Below, piece by piece: positions 13,101 to 21,440 of a stretch of 64,000 bases of DNA. The stretch covers positions 23,489,430 through 23,553,429 of the forward strand of contig CM057129.1 in NCBI GenBank assembly GCA_029964075.1, given 5' to 3'. Source of the stretch: Patiria pectinifera. Lineage: Eukaryota; Echinodermata; Asteroidea; Valvatida; Asterinidae. The position numbers were made by a program, and so were the translations under genes. A model generated the notes under the pieces. That model saw nothing but the letters and a program-made list of their open reading frames with translations. It ran no database searches and was not told the DNA's origin. How positions within the stretch are numbered: position 1 is the first letter of the stretch; each line of letters begins with the position of its first letter.

Positions 13101-16100
13101 CACTTCACGAATGAAATCACAACTAGCATCCAAACAGCTCGAATTTATGGGGTCGCAAAAGTGGACCCCGAAATTGGTTCTCGCACGCATAATACAGGAA
13201 TTACATAAAAACGCCCAGTTTTGAAAGGATAGTTGTGTGTATGTTTATATCCTACTTTTAAATGCTTTTTTCTGATTAACATCATTTCGTTCAAAGCGCA
13301 TTTTGTAGCCCAATTGGGCTGTTCCAGGACCTAGTGTCCCTTTAAAAGGGATTGGGAAAGGGCCCCCCTGGACTGGATATTTTTCTGACATCACAGTTGC
13401 ACAATTTTTTTATATTTGCGCCAAGCCTTTATGAGTCTGTAGACTGATGTATTGCAGATGTTTTGACACAATTGTTTTGACACAGACCGTGAATAGGAAA
13501 ATGCACTCATTCACAATCAGAAGCATGGAATATTGGTGATCATAAATTCTACAAACGTTTTGGTCAAATTGAAACAAAGCTTGGCACATGAACCAAGCAT
13601 GAACGTCTCTAATAGACTATAAAATGTTAAAAACAATCAGTCATTGCACTCCCGAGATCAGAAGGGGATGGAGGGAGGGTCCATCCCATCCCCTGGCCAT
13701 AAGATGACTGGAAAAACCATGGCTTTTAGGGTTGAAGGCATATAGGATCATTTGCATTCATCGTAATTGCATGAAATGGACCAATTGACAGGCTTTCATT
13801 TATAGCAGACATCGTTGCACTGAACTGTTCCATGCTTTGTGTCCATTGGTGCTGGAAAAAAAACCTCAAAAATGCTGCTCATTTTCAACCATCAAAATGC
13901 AGCTCTGTTTTGCATAGAACCCATAGGTCACAGGGAGTGCCTGAGTGCTGGGCTCTGTCATGGGAAACTAATGCATACATACATGTATATATCTAGCATA
14001 CCCGAGCATACGCATGAAGTCAACAGCTGGCTCATGGCCGTTTAACGGATGTAGTATTTGAGAAAACTGTTTGTTCTCAGCGAAGGTTAGGTCCTAACCA
14101 TCGTTAGTACTGATACAAAACTCCTCTTTACTTGAGAACGACAGCATATCAGGCTCAAGGATTTCACAGAACGTTTCATACTATTGTTTCCTTTTAATCA
14201 AGTGGGCTATTTCATAATATTTTAGCAGTATTGTTCTGAGTGTTTGCAAATTATCCTATATGCCTTGAAGCATTCTCACTCCTGAGGGACGGGGAAGCCC
14301 ATACTTCGCTCGTACCCCCTGCCCTGCAAACAGGGCGCTGGGATTCGCTGAAGAGCTTCACAGAATCTTGTGAAGGAAGTTGGGATGGAATTCTGGGTAA
14401 CTTATCATGACCTATGTATGAAGCATCTGGCTGCAGCTGTTTAAGACCGCAGTTAGCCAATGCGCGCAAATGCTATCCGAAAACTTTCTCATAGAAATGC
14501 ATACATTCCATACCGGATGTGATTTCTTTTTCATTGCGGATCGTGTGGACAAATTTGTGCGTCGCATTGTATGCAATTTGACCCATCGTGAATTCCAAAC
14601 GGAGCCTGAGCAAGTGACGAGAATCAAAAATTTACAAAACAAATACATATGTTTTACAGATTTTCCTATATTATTATGCTATTCAACGAAAAAAACAAAC
14701 ATTTATGAATGGGAATATAAAAAAAGAGTGATGACTCAGTTGTAACGGCCGTTTCAAACCTTGCAGGGTCGTGGCCGTGATGACTTAAGTGCAGTTCACA
14801 GGTCACGCAAAATCCAACCAATCAGAGCGTGAATTCATCAGCGTATCCCAGCGTCCTGTATGTAGGGAGGGGGGTACGAGCAAAAGCCCATACCTGTCTC
14901 TGTTTTGGTCCTCTTGGTGGCAGGCTTCTCAGCAGACGGCGTGGGTGCACGCTCCCGCTCCTTCTCCCTGTCCTTCTCCTTGTCTTTCTCTGCTTCCTTG
15001 GGCTTGTCTGTCTTCTGTTTCTGGGCCCTCGCTCGCTTGGCTTTGCTGCAAAAGGAAAAATCATACTCCGTTCTGAAGCAGAGGGTTCAGTGACTGTTAG
15101 GTGCATCTGTCGAAACAACTTAAGGTGCTGATTAGTAGAAATGCATGTGATTAGCAATGATCAGCTGGAAACCAGTTTACAAGCATACACATCAAATTAT
15201 CATTCAGTTGGTAACCTGGTGTTTTTTTTCTTTTTGCTAAGCCAATACTTTCTGTGGTTAGCAGATTTTCCGTGTTTAGCAGCTCTACAAATTGGCTTGC
15301 AATGAGCTCAGTCAAAATTGTACACTGTAAGCGTAACTGTGACAGCTTCCAATTGTCTGTGCTATCCTGACAAAAAAAGTAGTATAACAACATTATATAC
15401 TATTGGATTGCTTTCAGGAGGATACAAGAATATATTGCATGAGCTAAAACAACATTGCATGAGTCAATGAGGAATGCAATATTTTTACAGCCAGTGCAAT
15501 ATATTCTTGTATACACCGAAAATAAGCCATCCAATGGAAATTAATACTTACCTTTCAGAGTCTATTGATTAAAGGGAAAATACAACATTTGCAAACATCG
15601 AAAATTAAAACTACCGAGTTGTTACGAAATACCTTACTAGGATGTTGGTAAATGACAGTCTTAAGCATCCTGTAAAATTATGGCACCTGGTGTGAAGTCA
15701 TTTTCAAGAAAAATGGTACTTTTGTATACATTTCCAACAGTGGTCGGCCGACCACCGTTGGAAAAACCTAACTATTTTTCAACTACTGCTCCATATTTAC
15801 CATTTTTTTTGTTTTTCAGTCCAAATGTTGTTTGCTATTGGTTCCATGTTCATGAACGGGTGCAGGCCAGCTAGACTGGTTCCCTTACCTTACAGTTTTC
15901 CGGCATTTTTGATCCATTTCATTTTACTGGAGTCAGGGAAACAGACTACTTGAAATTTTTTGTTTTTCTTGGTTTATTCCAGCATTTTCGAACGCAAAAC
16001 TTCAAACATGTCAGTGTAACAATATTTGATCTATTATACTAACCCCCAAAATAGTTCGTTTCTGAAAATTACAGCAAAGGCCAGTGATGTACATTCCCTT

Positions 16101-19100
16101 TAAGCAGGATGTAGCTTGCAACGTCGTCATGACCTCTTCATTCAACGTTGTGGCTAAATCCCTCCGCTCACATGACCACCTTTGATCTGCTCTCACGTGA
16201 CCATCCCAAAGGTGGTCACGTGAGCGGAGTGATGTAGCCACAATGCTGAATGAAGAGGTCATGACGACGTTGCAAGCTACGTCATGCTTGATTAATAGAC
16301 TCTAAAAGGTAACTATTAATTTCTATGTCAATATGACAGAGTCTAATATTAGTCTACATGCTGCCAAACCATCCAATATTATTGTTATTTATATCAAACT
16401 GACTTGATCCGAAAGAAAGAAATCTGAAGATGTAATAATCGCCGACTGCTTTCCTTAATTTCATATTAGCATTACCTTCGAGCTTCGACAAAATACCCTC
16501 AAGCTAGGCTTTTCCAGCATCTCACAATCCGTCAGTATAGGGGCGGTAGATTCTTCTCGGCCAGATACGCTCGCAGAATATTTACCGTCATCTCGATTGC
16601 TTTCAAGGCATTTTCAGCGTCTTTAGTTTTCAAATTTCGTCGAATTATTATTCGCTAAGTGAATCTCGCACTGCTCGAAGCTGCCATTTTTGTTGTTTAC
16701 AAACAGTCAGGCATGCAACTGGGAATTTAGAAAAAAACGAGGAAACTCCAAACCCAACAAGACTTTGTACAGTGTTTTTCAATTTGTAATGGCATTCACG
16801 AGAACTAAAAAACGAGGAAATCAGCGGATCCGAGGAGAACTTGCATGCCTGAAACAGTGCGTATACCCTGCATGCGATAGTGCGCTCTGTTGACTGGTTG
16901 GCAGCTGTGAGTTTATACTCTCTTGGTTGAGCAGGAACCAGCAAAATGCGCTTTGATACCACAAAATGTCTATACAATACCAAAAGCCATATCGCGTAGT
17001 CTTCCGAGTACTTTTTCCTGAAAGTGGACGATACGCTGATTTATTTCTACTACTTGGAAGTCTGATATAAATAATAGTTCACTGCACAAGATGGAACAAC
17101 GGCTTCAATATATGATTGTTAAAGCTAGGTTCTATAATTTGATAGGTTTGAATCAACTGATAATCGGTGACGCCCAGCAACTGATACTCACGCTTGGTGG
17201 GCCTGGAAAAGCTCTTTTTGCTTCTGTAGGTTGGCTTCGTTGAATTTCAGCGCTCGACTCTCCGGAACCCATTCGTCCCAACTAATGATGAATTATTGAA
17301 GGGAAAACACAATGTTAACACTTGTGATAATCAGCACAACATCTTAAAAAATCTTACTGCATACTGCAAAATCCTCCAACTGCCTTCATGTAAAAATTGC
17401 ACACTGCAAAATCCTCCATTATTTCTTGAATGTGGTCCTTGGAGGGGTGACCCCTGCCTCAATCCTGCAAAATCCTGCAGCAATCAGTGTCAATATGTTG
17501 AGGCAGAGCCAGTGACATTCTGGAGCAGTGCGGAGGATTTCAAGTATAATCTTGGCCGATGCACGGTTCAGCATAAACAACACAAGGTCTGGCCCATGAC
17601 CTTGACACAGTGTATCCTCCAAAACCAGCCACACATTTTTGCCATTTAGCCTCAATCCTGCAAAATCCTCCATTTTGCAAAGAGGATTTGGGAAGGTTAG
17701 GGTTAATTAAGTAAACAATATGCCCACATTCACACTTATAATCAATGATTTCAAAAAGTAGCAGTAAATTTGCTCAAGCAATTTGAGATATTTTTCCTCA
17801 GGAGACAAGGGGAAAATTCTAACTCAATCAAAATACACAAAAAAAGCCTGACATATGATTTTGGTATAATTAGAGTTAAACATGAATTTTATGTATATGA
17901 ACCAATGAGTTAAATCACACCAGATGAACAAAAGGATTTCTCTGGAGAAATACATTCTGATGATGAATGACTCGGGAATTTTACTTACTTTTTATTCCAG
18001 CCATTGTAGTGTATGTAGTACTTGATCGTTTTGTCTTTCACGACCGACTTTACACACTGAATAAACAAAACACAGAAAACTGATTGTAGCAAAAACTGTG
18101 TTGAAGAATGTTTTATAACAAGTATTCAGAATATACATGTAAATGTACATTTACCCCCAACCCATACTTTGGCATTCAAAGAAATCACTTACTTTAAACC
18201 CGTGAACGTGGCGTTGTATACAACGCCACGCTGTTGTGTATTTTCATACCTAGCGAAATCGATCCGCCATACATAATTTCGTATGGATGTTGAGTACTCA
18301 CCTAGAAATCTAAATTTGCCTGTCCGCGTGTTCAGGATGTGTCATTTCGACGAAAAATTTGCCATCAATGAAGACCCATACGAACGTGTAGAAATTAGAT
18401 TTTAACCTGACAAGTGACCCTCACAAATGACCCTGGACGAGTACCCAGGGTCATTTGCGTGCAAAATTATCGGAGCCCTCCGAGCTACCCGTCTGCTTCA
18501 TGTGGCGCATATGATAGGTGGCGTCTGATTGGCCAATAACGAGACCATGTGATAAACGCAGCTAATAATTTGGAATCGCACTTATGATCCGGACATCTGA
18601 GTGCCCGGAGCGTCAGTGCGATACCAAATTATCTGCAGCATTTATCACATGGTAAATCACATGCATGATTGGAGGAGGTTGCAGGACGTCGAGATCTTGC
18701 CACATTTTACCTCGAATATCGTTTAAATGCCAGATTTGGCGTAAAAGCAGATTTCAACATGTTCAAGGAAGCTTGATATGTGAATACTTATCGCACTGTA
18801 AGGCAATGTTCAGTCTTTGTCACAGAAGGACGATTTCGCTTGGTTCGAACATGTACAACTACAAGAGCGTGGCGTAGTTTACAAGCCACGTTCACGGGTC
18901 TACACTTACTTTTGCTTCATACAGCAGTGGCCCATGGAAACAAAGAACTCTTTCCCCTGAAACAAAGAAAGTAAGAAACTAAATCAAAACCTTAAGTCAG
19001 AAAAAGCATCGCCTTGCAGTCCAGGTAGTCCAGTAAATTGGCCACATTTTATATATGGGGCTAGAGTTAGGGGCCTACTCAAGCTACATTCTTTCCAACA

Positions 19101-19538
19101 AATAATGTGATTGGTGAAAATTAGTTTTCAATTTCATTGTTATTATGTTAATGACGAAAATAGGACAAAATGCACCTGTGACCTGACAATAAATGAGCAA
19201 AAAATAATTTGTAAAGCATTCACACTTAAGTATCGTACGGCGAATGAACAATGACGGACGGATAGTGTACAACACGTATGTACACACGTGTTGTAGGACA
19301 TCCGTCCGTTATTGTTCATTCGCCGTACGGTACGCGGCAGCGCACACAGTCGAAATGCTCATTCCATCTTTTGGCATTTCTTGAGCTCATGACACAATGA
19401 TTTGTATTTCCTTGAAATGTACATCGAAGATATCAATTCCGTTACATAATTCACACCCCAATTATAAGAAATAGACCCCCAAAAAGTAAAACTCTAACAA
19501 AACAAACCTTCAGCAAACTTCGTCTTGGGTGGCGCCAT
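3979..19538 (-). CDS. MORF4L1: MORF4L1/MRG15 (mortality factor 4-like 1), 11 coding exons, complete
   Basis: Joined minus-strand exons 19538-19508, 18956-18910, 18056-17989, 17281-17192, 15045-14894, 12630-12542, 12109-12008, 7567-7476, 6019-5917, 5095-5026, 4148-3979 give 1014 nt, 337 aa plus TGA. All introns are GT-AG and all phases join. Residues about 8-60 form the N-terminal chromo barrel; the aromatic cage Tyr23, Tyr43, Trp46, Trp50 matches human Tyr26, Tyr46, Trp49, Trp53. Residues 80-159 are a charged Lys/Glu linker with the basic motif [10 protein letters not shown] (likely nuclear signal). Residues about 160-335 are the MRG domain, ending EYHRKAL like vertebrate MRG15. Known role of the family: reads methylated H3K36 and scaffolds NuA4/TIP60 acetyltransferase and Sin3 deacetylase complexes in the nucleus, and binds PALB2 and splicing factors. 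Length is close to the human 323/362 aa isoforms. It lies head-to-head with AMACR. Function is inferred from homology read by eye. Confidence 0.97.
4270..4590. mobile_element. Inverted-repeat MITE in MORF4L1 intron 10
   Basis: The left end GGCCAAGTTTGGGCAAGGAC is inverted at the right end (GTCCTTGCGCGAACTTGGCC). Internal GTCGACTAG and TGGTTAACCA motifs are themselves palindromic. TCAGTG occurs just outside both ends (4262-4267 and 4597-4602) and may be part of a target duplication. Confidence 0.6.
5026..5095 (-). CDS. MORF4L1: MORF4L1 exon 10
   Basis: Encodes [20 protein letters not shown] then RLF. The acceptor has an uninterrupted T tract before GCAG and the donor is GTAAAG. Confidence 0.96.
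5160..5225. repeat. Imperfect hairpin in a CpG-rich patch, MORF4L1 intron 9
   Basis: CGTTCAATAGCG at the left pairs with CGCTGTTGAACG at the right around GTATGGGCCATAC. The surrounding 5160-5340 is unusually CpG-rich for this window and contains AAAATGGCGGACGG, which resembles a YY1 site. Role unknown: cryptic promoter or old transposon end. Confidence 0.4.
5529..5566 (+). repeat. (TTTG)n microsatellite
   Basis: Nine or more uninterrupted GTTT/TTTG units. Confidence 0.9.
5917..6019 (-). CDS. MORF4L1: MORF4L1 exon 9
   Basis: Encodes [20 protein letters not shown] then [14 protein letters not shown], the hallmark MRG helices. A variant copy of the intron next to its acceptor recurs inside the foldback element at 6122-6533. 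Confidence 0.97.
6122..6533. mobile_element. Foldback element in MORF4L1 intron 8
   Basis: About 120 bp from 6122 (TATCGTTTCAGTTTGCGGTA onward) are repeated in inverse orientation up to 6533 with few mismatches. Both arms contain the same long stretch from TAATAACTACTGCTTAGAAG to TTGTTCTGATAAGAAC. The centre (about 6265-6335) is a variant copy of host intron sequence lying at 6027-6100 next to the exon 9 acceptor. Confidence 0.75.
6685..6887. mobile_element. Diverged TTAA-flanked MITE
   Basis: TTAA at 6681-6684 precedes CCATAACCTTCCC, and the right end is GGGAGTTACGG followed by TTTG. The interior repeats ATCAAAATCCAC and TGGATTT, as in the copy at 28428-28761. It appears to be an old member of the family described at 7887. 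Confidence 0.5.
7476..7567 (-). CDS. MORF4L1: MORF4L1 exon 8
   Basis: Encodes [20 protein letters not shown] then [10 protein letters not shown]. It matches the family segment LPAKKNVDSILEDYANYKKS. The donor is GTAAGC. Confidence 0.96.
7926..10694 (+). CDS. Retrotransposon endonuclease/reverse transcriptase ORF (5' partial)
   Basis: Open for 922 codons with no internal stop; TGA at 10692-10694. The first five codons (from a TTG at 7926) belong to the host MITE, so no native start exists. Endonuclease motifs: IQEHR near residue 33, GGDFNAH at about 145, SDHRIV at about 232. Reverse transcriptase motifs: [26 protein letters not shown], the catalytic FIDFRKAFD (Asp about 576), [13 protein letters not shown] and YADD at 682-685. 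The C-terminal part has [11 protein letters not shown] and [12 protein letters not shown], common to many invertebrate elements of this kind. The usual N-terminal catalytic Asn segment is missing, so this copy is probably not autonomous. Intactness otherwise suggests a recent insertion. Confidence 0.9.
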   Translation: MEEFAGSLSSLSSREELNKHICDYNLSVTCIQEHRQVHRPEDPDIRISSLGSSTIFTSSATRNRQGAAVGGVAITVQTSLLPLLTSISKINDRIMLAIFKGNPKTYVVSCYSPTNTSDEASITGFYKCLNDTIASIPPHALLVIGGDFNAHVARQFSYHSTTNRNGQLLSDFVNQNNLLITNTLFQKSSKKLWTHRSPNKYLSQIDFILCRKRWRNSILDSQAYSTSDPIGSDHRIVCAKIRLSLRSTKPTARPRLNWSAMASDKELASSIEDRITHEWSSLCPDDQSYGSLVKVCESVGKSLLPSQTNRPPSIASSTPVNVARTKVLTSLPTNLPAAQSNLSSVYDEQEDLRVNNILSAFDEWESTNSIQNAWKLVKQLSGKRPNTVFIQGDDRLASWKSHFEKLLNSDNASNDPVSIDPVFDPNPNIPTGKFSQAEVNIAIKQMKLGKAPGLDNIPIEVWRLPKLKKYLTRFCNATLEGNRPPEWGLSGIVPVPKKGDLTIPDNYRGISLSQTAAKVYNRLLLNRIRPEVEKILRPNQSGFRPLRSTSSQILALRCLIEEIRNHQKEAAIIFIDFRKAFDSVDRPTMFKILHAYGIPEETINAIKIMYEDTSAVVLTPEGESDSFSVNTGVLQGDPLAPYLFIIVLDYALRTALNVTDGLTLSRRRSSRHPAQYLSDLDYADDISLLADTLLDAESLLHKVEACCKSVGLSLNAKKTKYMVINPSTSDDVTALDGSKLDKVDDFKYLGSYTNTAHDIECRKAQAWSALFALTKVWRSSISKTTKLKIFKTSVESILLYGCESWTLTKQISASIDGTYTRMLRAVQNVSWQQHLPNSVLYGALPPISTTIRQRRLRLAGHVYRHNEPASQVLLWNPEAPRRKGRPNMTLKTSIELETGLSGPSLSNTMLDRDSWAQLIKSS
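7942..10730 (+). mobile_element. Non-LTR retrotransposon, 5'-truncated, nested in the MITE
   Basis: About 2.8 kb carrying one long open frame for an apurinic-type endonuclease plus reverse transcriptase, followed at once by a simple-repeat tail (ATGA then GAA units, 10692-10724). It lacks a 5' UTR and the endonuclease start, which indicates 5' truncation during target-primed insertion. A single ORF and microsatellite tail resemble the RTE group; the clade is not certain without a tree. It is antisense to MORF4L1 and lies in intron 7. I see no target site duplication. Confidence 0.9.
11296..11910. repeat. Decayed inverted-repeat element, MORF4L1 intron 7
   Basis: TGTTCCCTAACGTGGCGCAC (11514-11533) is inverted at GTGCCACGTTAGGGTACA (11889-11906). 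A second pair, GTTCCCTCAAGTGGTGCACT near 11297 and AAGTGTGCCATGTTGGGGGA near 11870, is weaker. Probably old nested DNA transposons; limits are soft. Confidence 0.4.
12008..12109 (-). CDS. MORF4L1: MORF4L1 exon 7 (MRG domain start)
   Basis: 34 codons containing [20 protein letters not shown] then [11 protein letters not shown], the start of the MRG domain; in phase 0 at both ends. Confidence 0.97.
12542..12630 (-). CDS. MORF4L1: MORF4L1 exon 6
   Basis: Encodes [20 protein letters not shown] then ARADATVEN. The [10 protein letters not shown]...TVEN motif is diagnostic for MRG15 and likely acts as a nuclear localisation signal. Confidence 0.97.
12818..13348. mobile_element. DNA element with CCTTTAAAGGG...GGTCCTG ends
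   Basis: The left end CCTTAAAGGGGCACAAGGTC is inverted at the right end (GACCTAGTGTCCCTTTAAAA). A second inverted pair lies inside (CGTTCCCGAGA at about 12928 and TCTCGGGAACAG at about 13033). The interior has no transposase. It occupies MORF4L1 intron 5. Confidence 0.65.
14305..14883. mobile_element. Inverted-repeat transposon inserted at the MORF4L1 exon 5 splice donor
   Basis: The left terminal repeat TTCGCTCGTACCCCCTGCCC continues through CAGGGCGCTGGGATTCGCTG. The right end is its inverse (CAGCGTATCCCAGCGTCC ... GGGGGGTACGAGCAA). The 10-mer AAGCCCATAC stands directly outside both ends (14295-14304 and 14884-14893), a target site duplication. A 9-10 bp duplication suggests a Mutator-like element, but no transposase is present. 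The right duplication is the first ten bases of intron 5 (GTATGGGCTT on the minus strand). Confidence 0.8.
14894..15045 (-). CDS. MORF4L1: MORF4L1 exon 5 (charged linker)
   Basis: Encodes the linker [20 protein letters not shown] followed by alternating Lys/Asp/Glu/Arg, then [18 protein letters not shown]. It is less conserved than the flanking domains, as is usual in this family. The donor GTATGGG lies inside a 10-bp target site duplication of the transposon at 14305-14883. Confidence 0.95.
16102..16289. mobile_element. Near-perfect 188-bp palindrome, MORF4L1 intron 4
   Basis: Two arms of about 84 bp, starting AAGCAGGATGTAGCTTGCAA and ending TTGCAAGCTACGTCATGCTT, flank a loop of about 20 bp. 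The arms differ at only a few positions. It would fold into one long hairpin as DNA or RNA. Probably a foldback MITE. Confidence 0.8.
16708..16851. mobile_element. hAT-like MITE, copy 1
   Basis: The ends CAGGCATGCAACT and AGTTGCATGCCTG (here ACTTGCATGCCTG) are inverted repeats. The interior has paired blocks AAAACGAGGAAA and CAGTGTTTTTCAATTT. AAACAGT flanks both sides. Related copies lie at 35844 and 63468. Confidence 0.75.
17192..17281 (-). CDS. MORF4L1: MORF4L1 exon 4
   Basis: Encodes [20 protein letters not shown] and then [10 protein letters not shown]. It carries the last cage residue, Trp50, and the C-terminal helix of the chromo barrel. The donor is GTGAGT. Confidence 0.97.
17348..17702 (-). 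mobile_element. TTAA-type MITE, uninterrupted copy
   Basis: The right end GGAAGGTTAGGG is followed by TTAA (17703-17706); the left side has TTAA at 17344-17347 but a diverged terminus. In inverse orientation it aligns along its length with the split copy at 7887-11070 and so shows what that site looked like before the retrotransposon arrived. Confidence 0.7.
17989..18056 (-). CDS. MORF4L1: MORF4L1 exon 3
   Basis: Encodes [20 protein letters not shown] then NK, the core of the chromo barrel with cage residues Tyr43 and Trp46. The donor is GTAAGT. Confidence 0.97.
18196..18902. mobile_element. Inverted-repeat transposon inserted at the MORF4L1 exon 2 splice donor
   Basis: The left end ACCCGTGAACGTGGCGTTGT matches, inverted, the right end TTTACAAGCCACGTTCACGG then GT; the terminal repeats span about 40 bp. 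An inner inverted pair (CATGTGATAAACGCAGC near 18546 and GCAGCATTTATCACATGG near 18636) adds a second hairpin. CACTTACTTT flanks both ends exactly (18186-18195 and 18903-18912). The duplication length suggests a Mutator-like element. The right duplication contains the exon 2 donor. Confidence 0.8.
18910..18956 (-). CDS. MORF4L1: MORF4L1 exon 2
   Basis: Encodes [16 protein letters not shown], the first chromo barrel strands, with cage residue Tyr23. The acceptor is TTTCAG and the donor GTAAGTG. The donor and the last three exon bases are one copy of a 10-bp target site duplication of the transposon at 18196-18902. Confidence 0.97.
19232..19332. repeat. Palindrome in MORF4L1 intron 1
   Basis: ATCGTACGGCGAATGAACAA and GGACGGAT at the left pair with ATCCGTCCGTTATTGTTCAT then TCGCCGTACGGT at the right, around a loop containing TGTACACACG. 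The arms are about 45 bp. Confidence 0.75.
19508..19538 (-). CDS. MORF4L1: MORF4L1 exon 1 (start)
   Basis: The ATG occupies 19538-19536 and begins [11 protein letters not shown], matching the family N-terminus (MAPK...KFQEGERV). The donor GTTTGT follows at 19507. The exon ends one base into a Gly codon. Confidence 0.95.
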
Positions 19539-21190
19539 GTTGGAAATTTACCGTCTCGTTCAATACTACAAAATGTTTCAAGTAAAAAACATTAAAAGAA
19601 AAACAGTACACGTCTCCATTTAATCAGTTTTGAATATAAAACAGCTATTTGAGAAAACTATGTTATTTCTCCAGGTAATAAATGTATTTTTGGAGATTTA
19701 ATTTCCTTTGTAAATATTTTTATTTGTTATTGAAATGTGACAGATATGCAATGCGTACGTGCGGATATGATTATGCCGCGCACACGGCTAATCGGCGACC
19801 TCGTACTAGCTCTCGCTCGCCCAGCTGATTTGCACATGGTGCCGGGTGAAGGGTGAATAATATACAAATTATGAATGTTTGTGAGTGCAATGTAGGAATA
19901 TTTCATCTGTCACCGAATGAAATTATTCTTTCCATTGCACGAACGTGAAACTTTCATTATTTGTTTTATAGAACACCTGAATAAATCCTTGTCATCTGAT
20001 TGGTTGACTTTTAATACTTCTTTAATAACCAATTTATTCAGGTTAAAAACTGTTTAAAAGTTCAAACTGTTCAACAGATTGAGAACAATCATATTCAATG
20101 TATCTCGATTTAAAACAGCGCCACCATCAGTAGCAGTGACCGTGCAATGGAAGTTCTATTCAGCGTGCAATAGAACTTCCATTGCACTGTGCGCTGCGCG
20201 CTAGGCGCGCCGTGTGTTGGGACGAATAATTCAATGACATGTGATCAACGATCCACCAATCAGATGACGGGGATTTAGTCAGTGTAATATTATGGGTGTG
20301 TAAATAAGCACACAAGTTATGAAGACATCGGAATAGTTCAGCCAATTTATTCAAGTCCAATATCATTACATCCCTCTTCTTCTGAAGAAAAGCTCTTAGG
20401 TTACAATCATGCTTGTAATAAACATTCTGCTTCTCTGGTTTGCTATTGTTTAGTTGGCTGCAATTCTTTTAAACAATTAAACTTCAACACTAGAACTATT
20501 AAGCAATAACAACATTAAGGGTCACTAATATCAACTCTTGCAACTAACGCTAACGCTATATAAAGATACGCATAGCACTGCTCTACGCATAAATTTGCAT
20601 AATTATTATGCATGCTTGGGTTAAGTCTACAGGTCCAGTTTAGTTGGTTTATTGACTGCACGACCAGATCGCGTTATGTATAAAATGTAATGAACTTGGG
20701 CGAAAGTCCACTTACAGGCCCCTCTTTAGTTTTGGCACATCTATTTATTATTATTATTATTTGGGATAGCTATTGTTGTAGCCTTCCGACGTCGACCATG
20801 GTGGGGCTTAGCTTGAAATTTCCAGCTTTCTACTGTCTAGGCTCATCATTTATCATTCATGGGGAGATTCCTGACCGGCGAATCTCCCTATGTCAGTCCA
20901 CAAAGCCACAGGGATACGCATTGTGATGTTACGACAATACAACTCGCATCACCATGAAAAGCAGACCAATTTGGCTGAATAGGGTCTTGAACTGGTGTTT
21001 TGAAATCGGTGGTGCTCAGTCATCCAAGACTTACATAATTTCACTGTGGTCACCAATGGGCTAAGTCTGGCTGGCCTAGGGTCCTAAAGTTTATGAGTAC
21101 CGGCACAGTAAACTATTATCTGTTATCTCTGAACTCAGTTTTTTTGTCTGTTCATGTGTATTTCTCTCAGCAGACTAGCTGCAGACCACC
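19539..21190. other. Divergent intergenic region between MORF4L1 and AMACR
   Basis: 1.65 kb separates the two start codons. The MORF4L1 core promoter should lie just above 19538; no TATA box is visible. A 46-bp hairpin (20142-20187, GTGCAATGGAAGTTCTATT inverted) and TCATCTGATTGGT (about 19992) inverted near 20265 (ACCAATCAGATGA) show that a palindromic element occupies about 19970-20280. CCAATCA motifs on both strands could double as CCAAT boxes. Nothing else is recognised up to the AMACR start. Confidence 0.45.
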
Positions 21191-21440
21191 ATGGCTTTGG
21201 CAGGCACCCGAGTCATTGAGCTAGCAGGCCTGGCCCCTTCTCCGTTTGCCGGTATGGTCCTGGCCGACTTTGGGGCAAAAGTGGTCCGTGTTGACCGCGT
21301 CATGCGCATCCCGTTGACCACCGACCGTCTTTCCCGTGGCAAGCAGTCCATCTCCCTCGACTTGAAGAAGGCTGAAGGGGTCCAGGTCTTCAGAAGAATG
21401 TGCAAGAAGGCAGATGTGCTGATTGAACCATACAGACCAG
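21191..21440 (+). CDS. AMACR: AMACR exon 1 (start)
   Basis: Begins [20 protein letters not shown] and ends LIEPYRP plus one base; the donor is GTAAAA. It contains the N-terminal CoA-binding fold. Confidence 0.97.
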
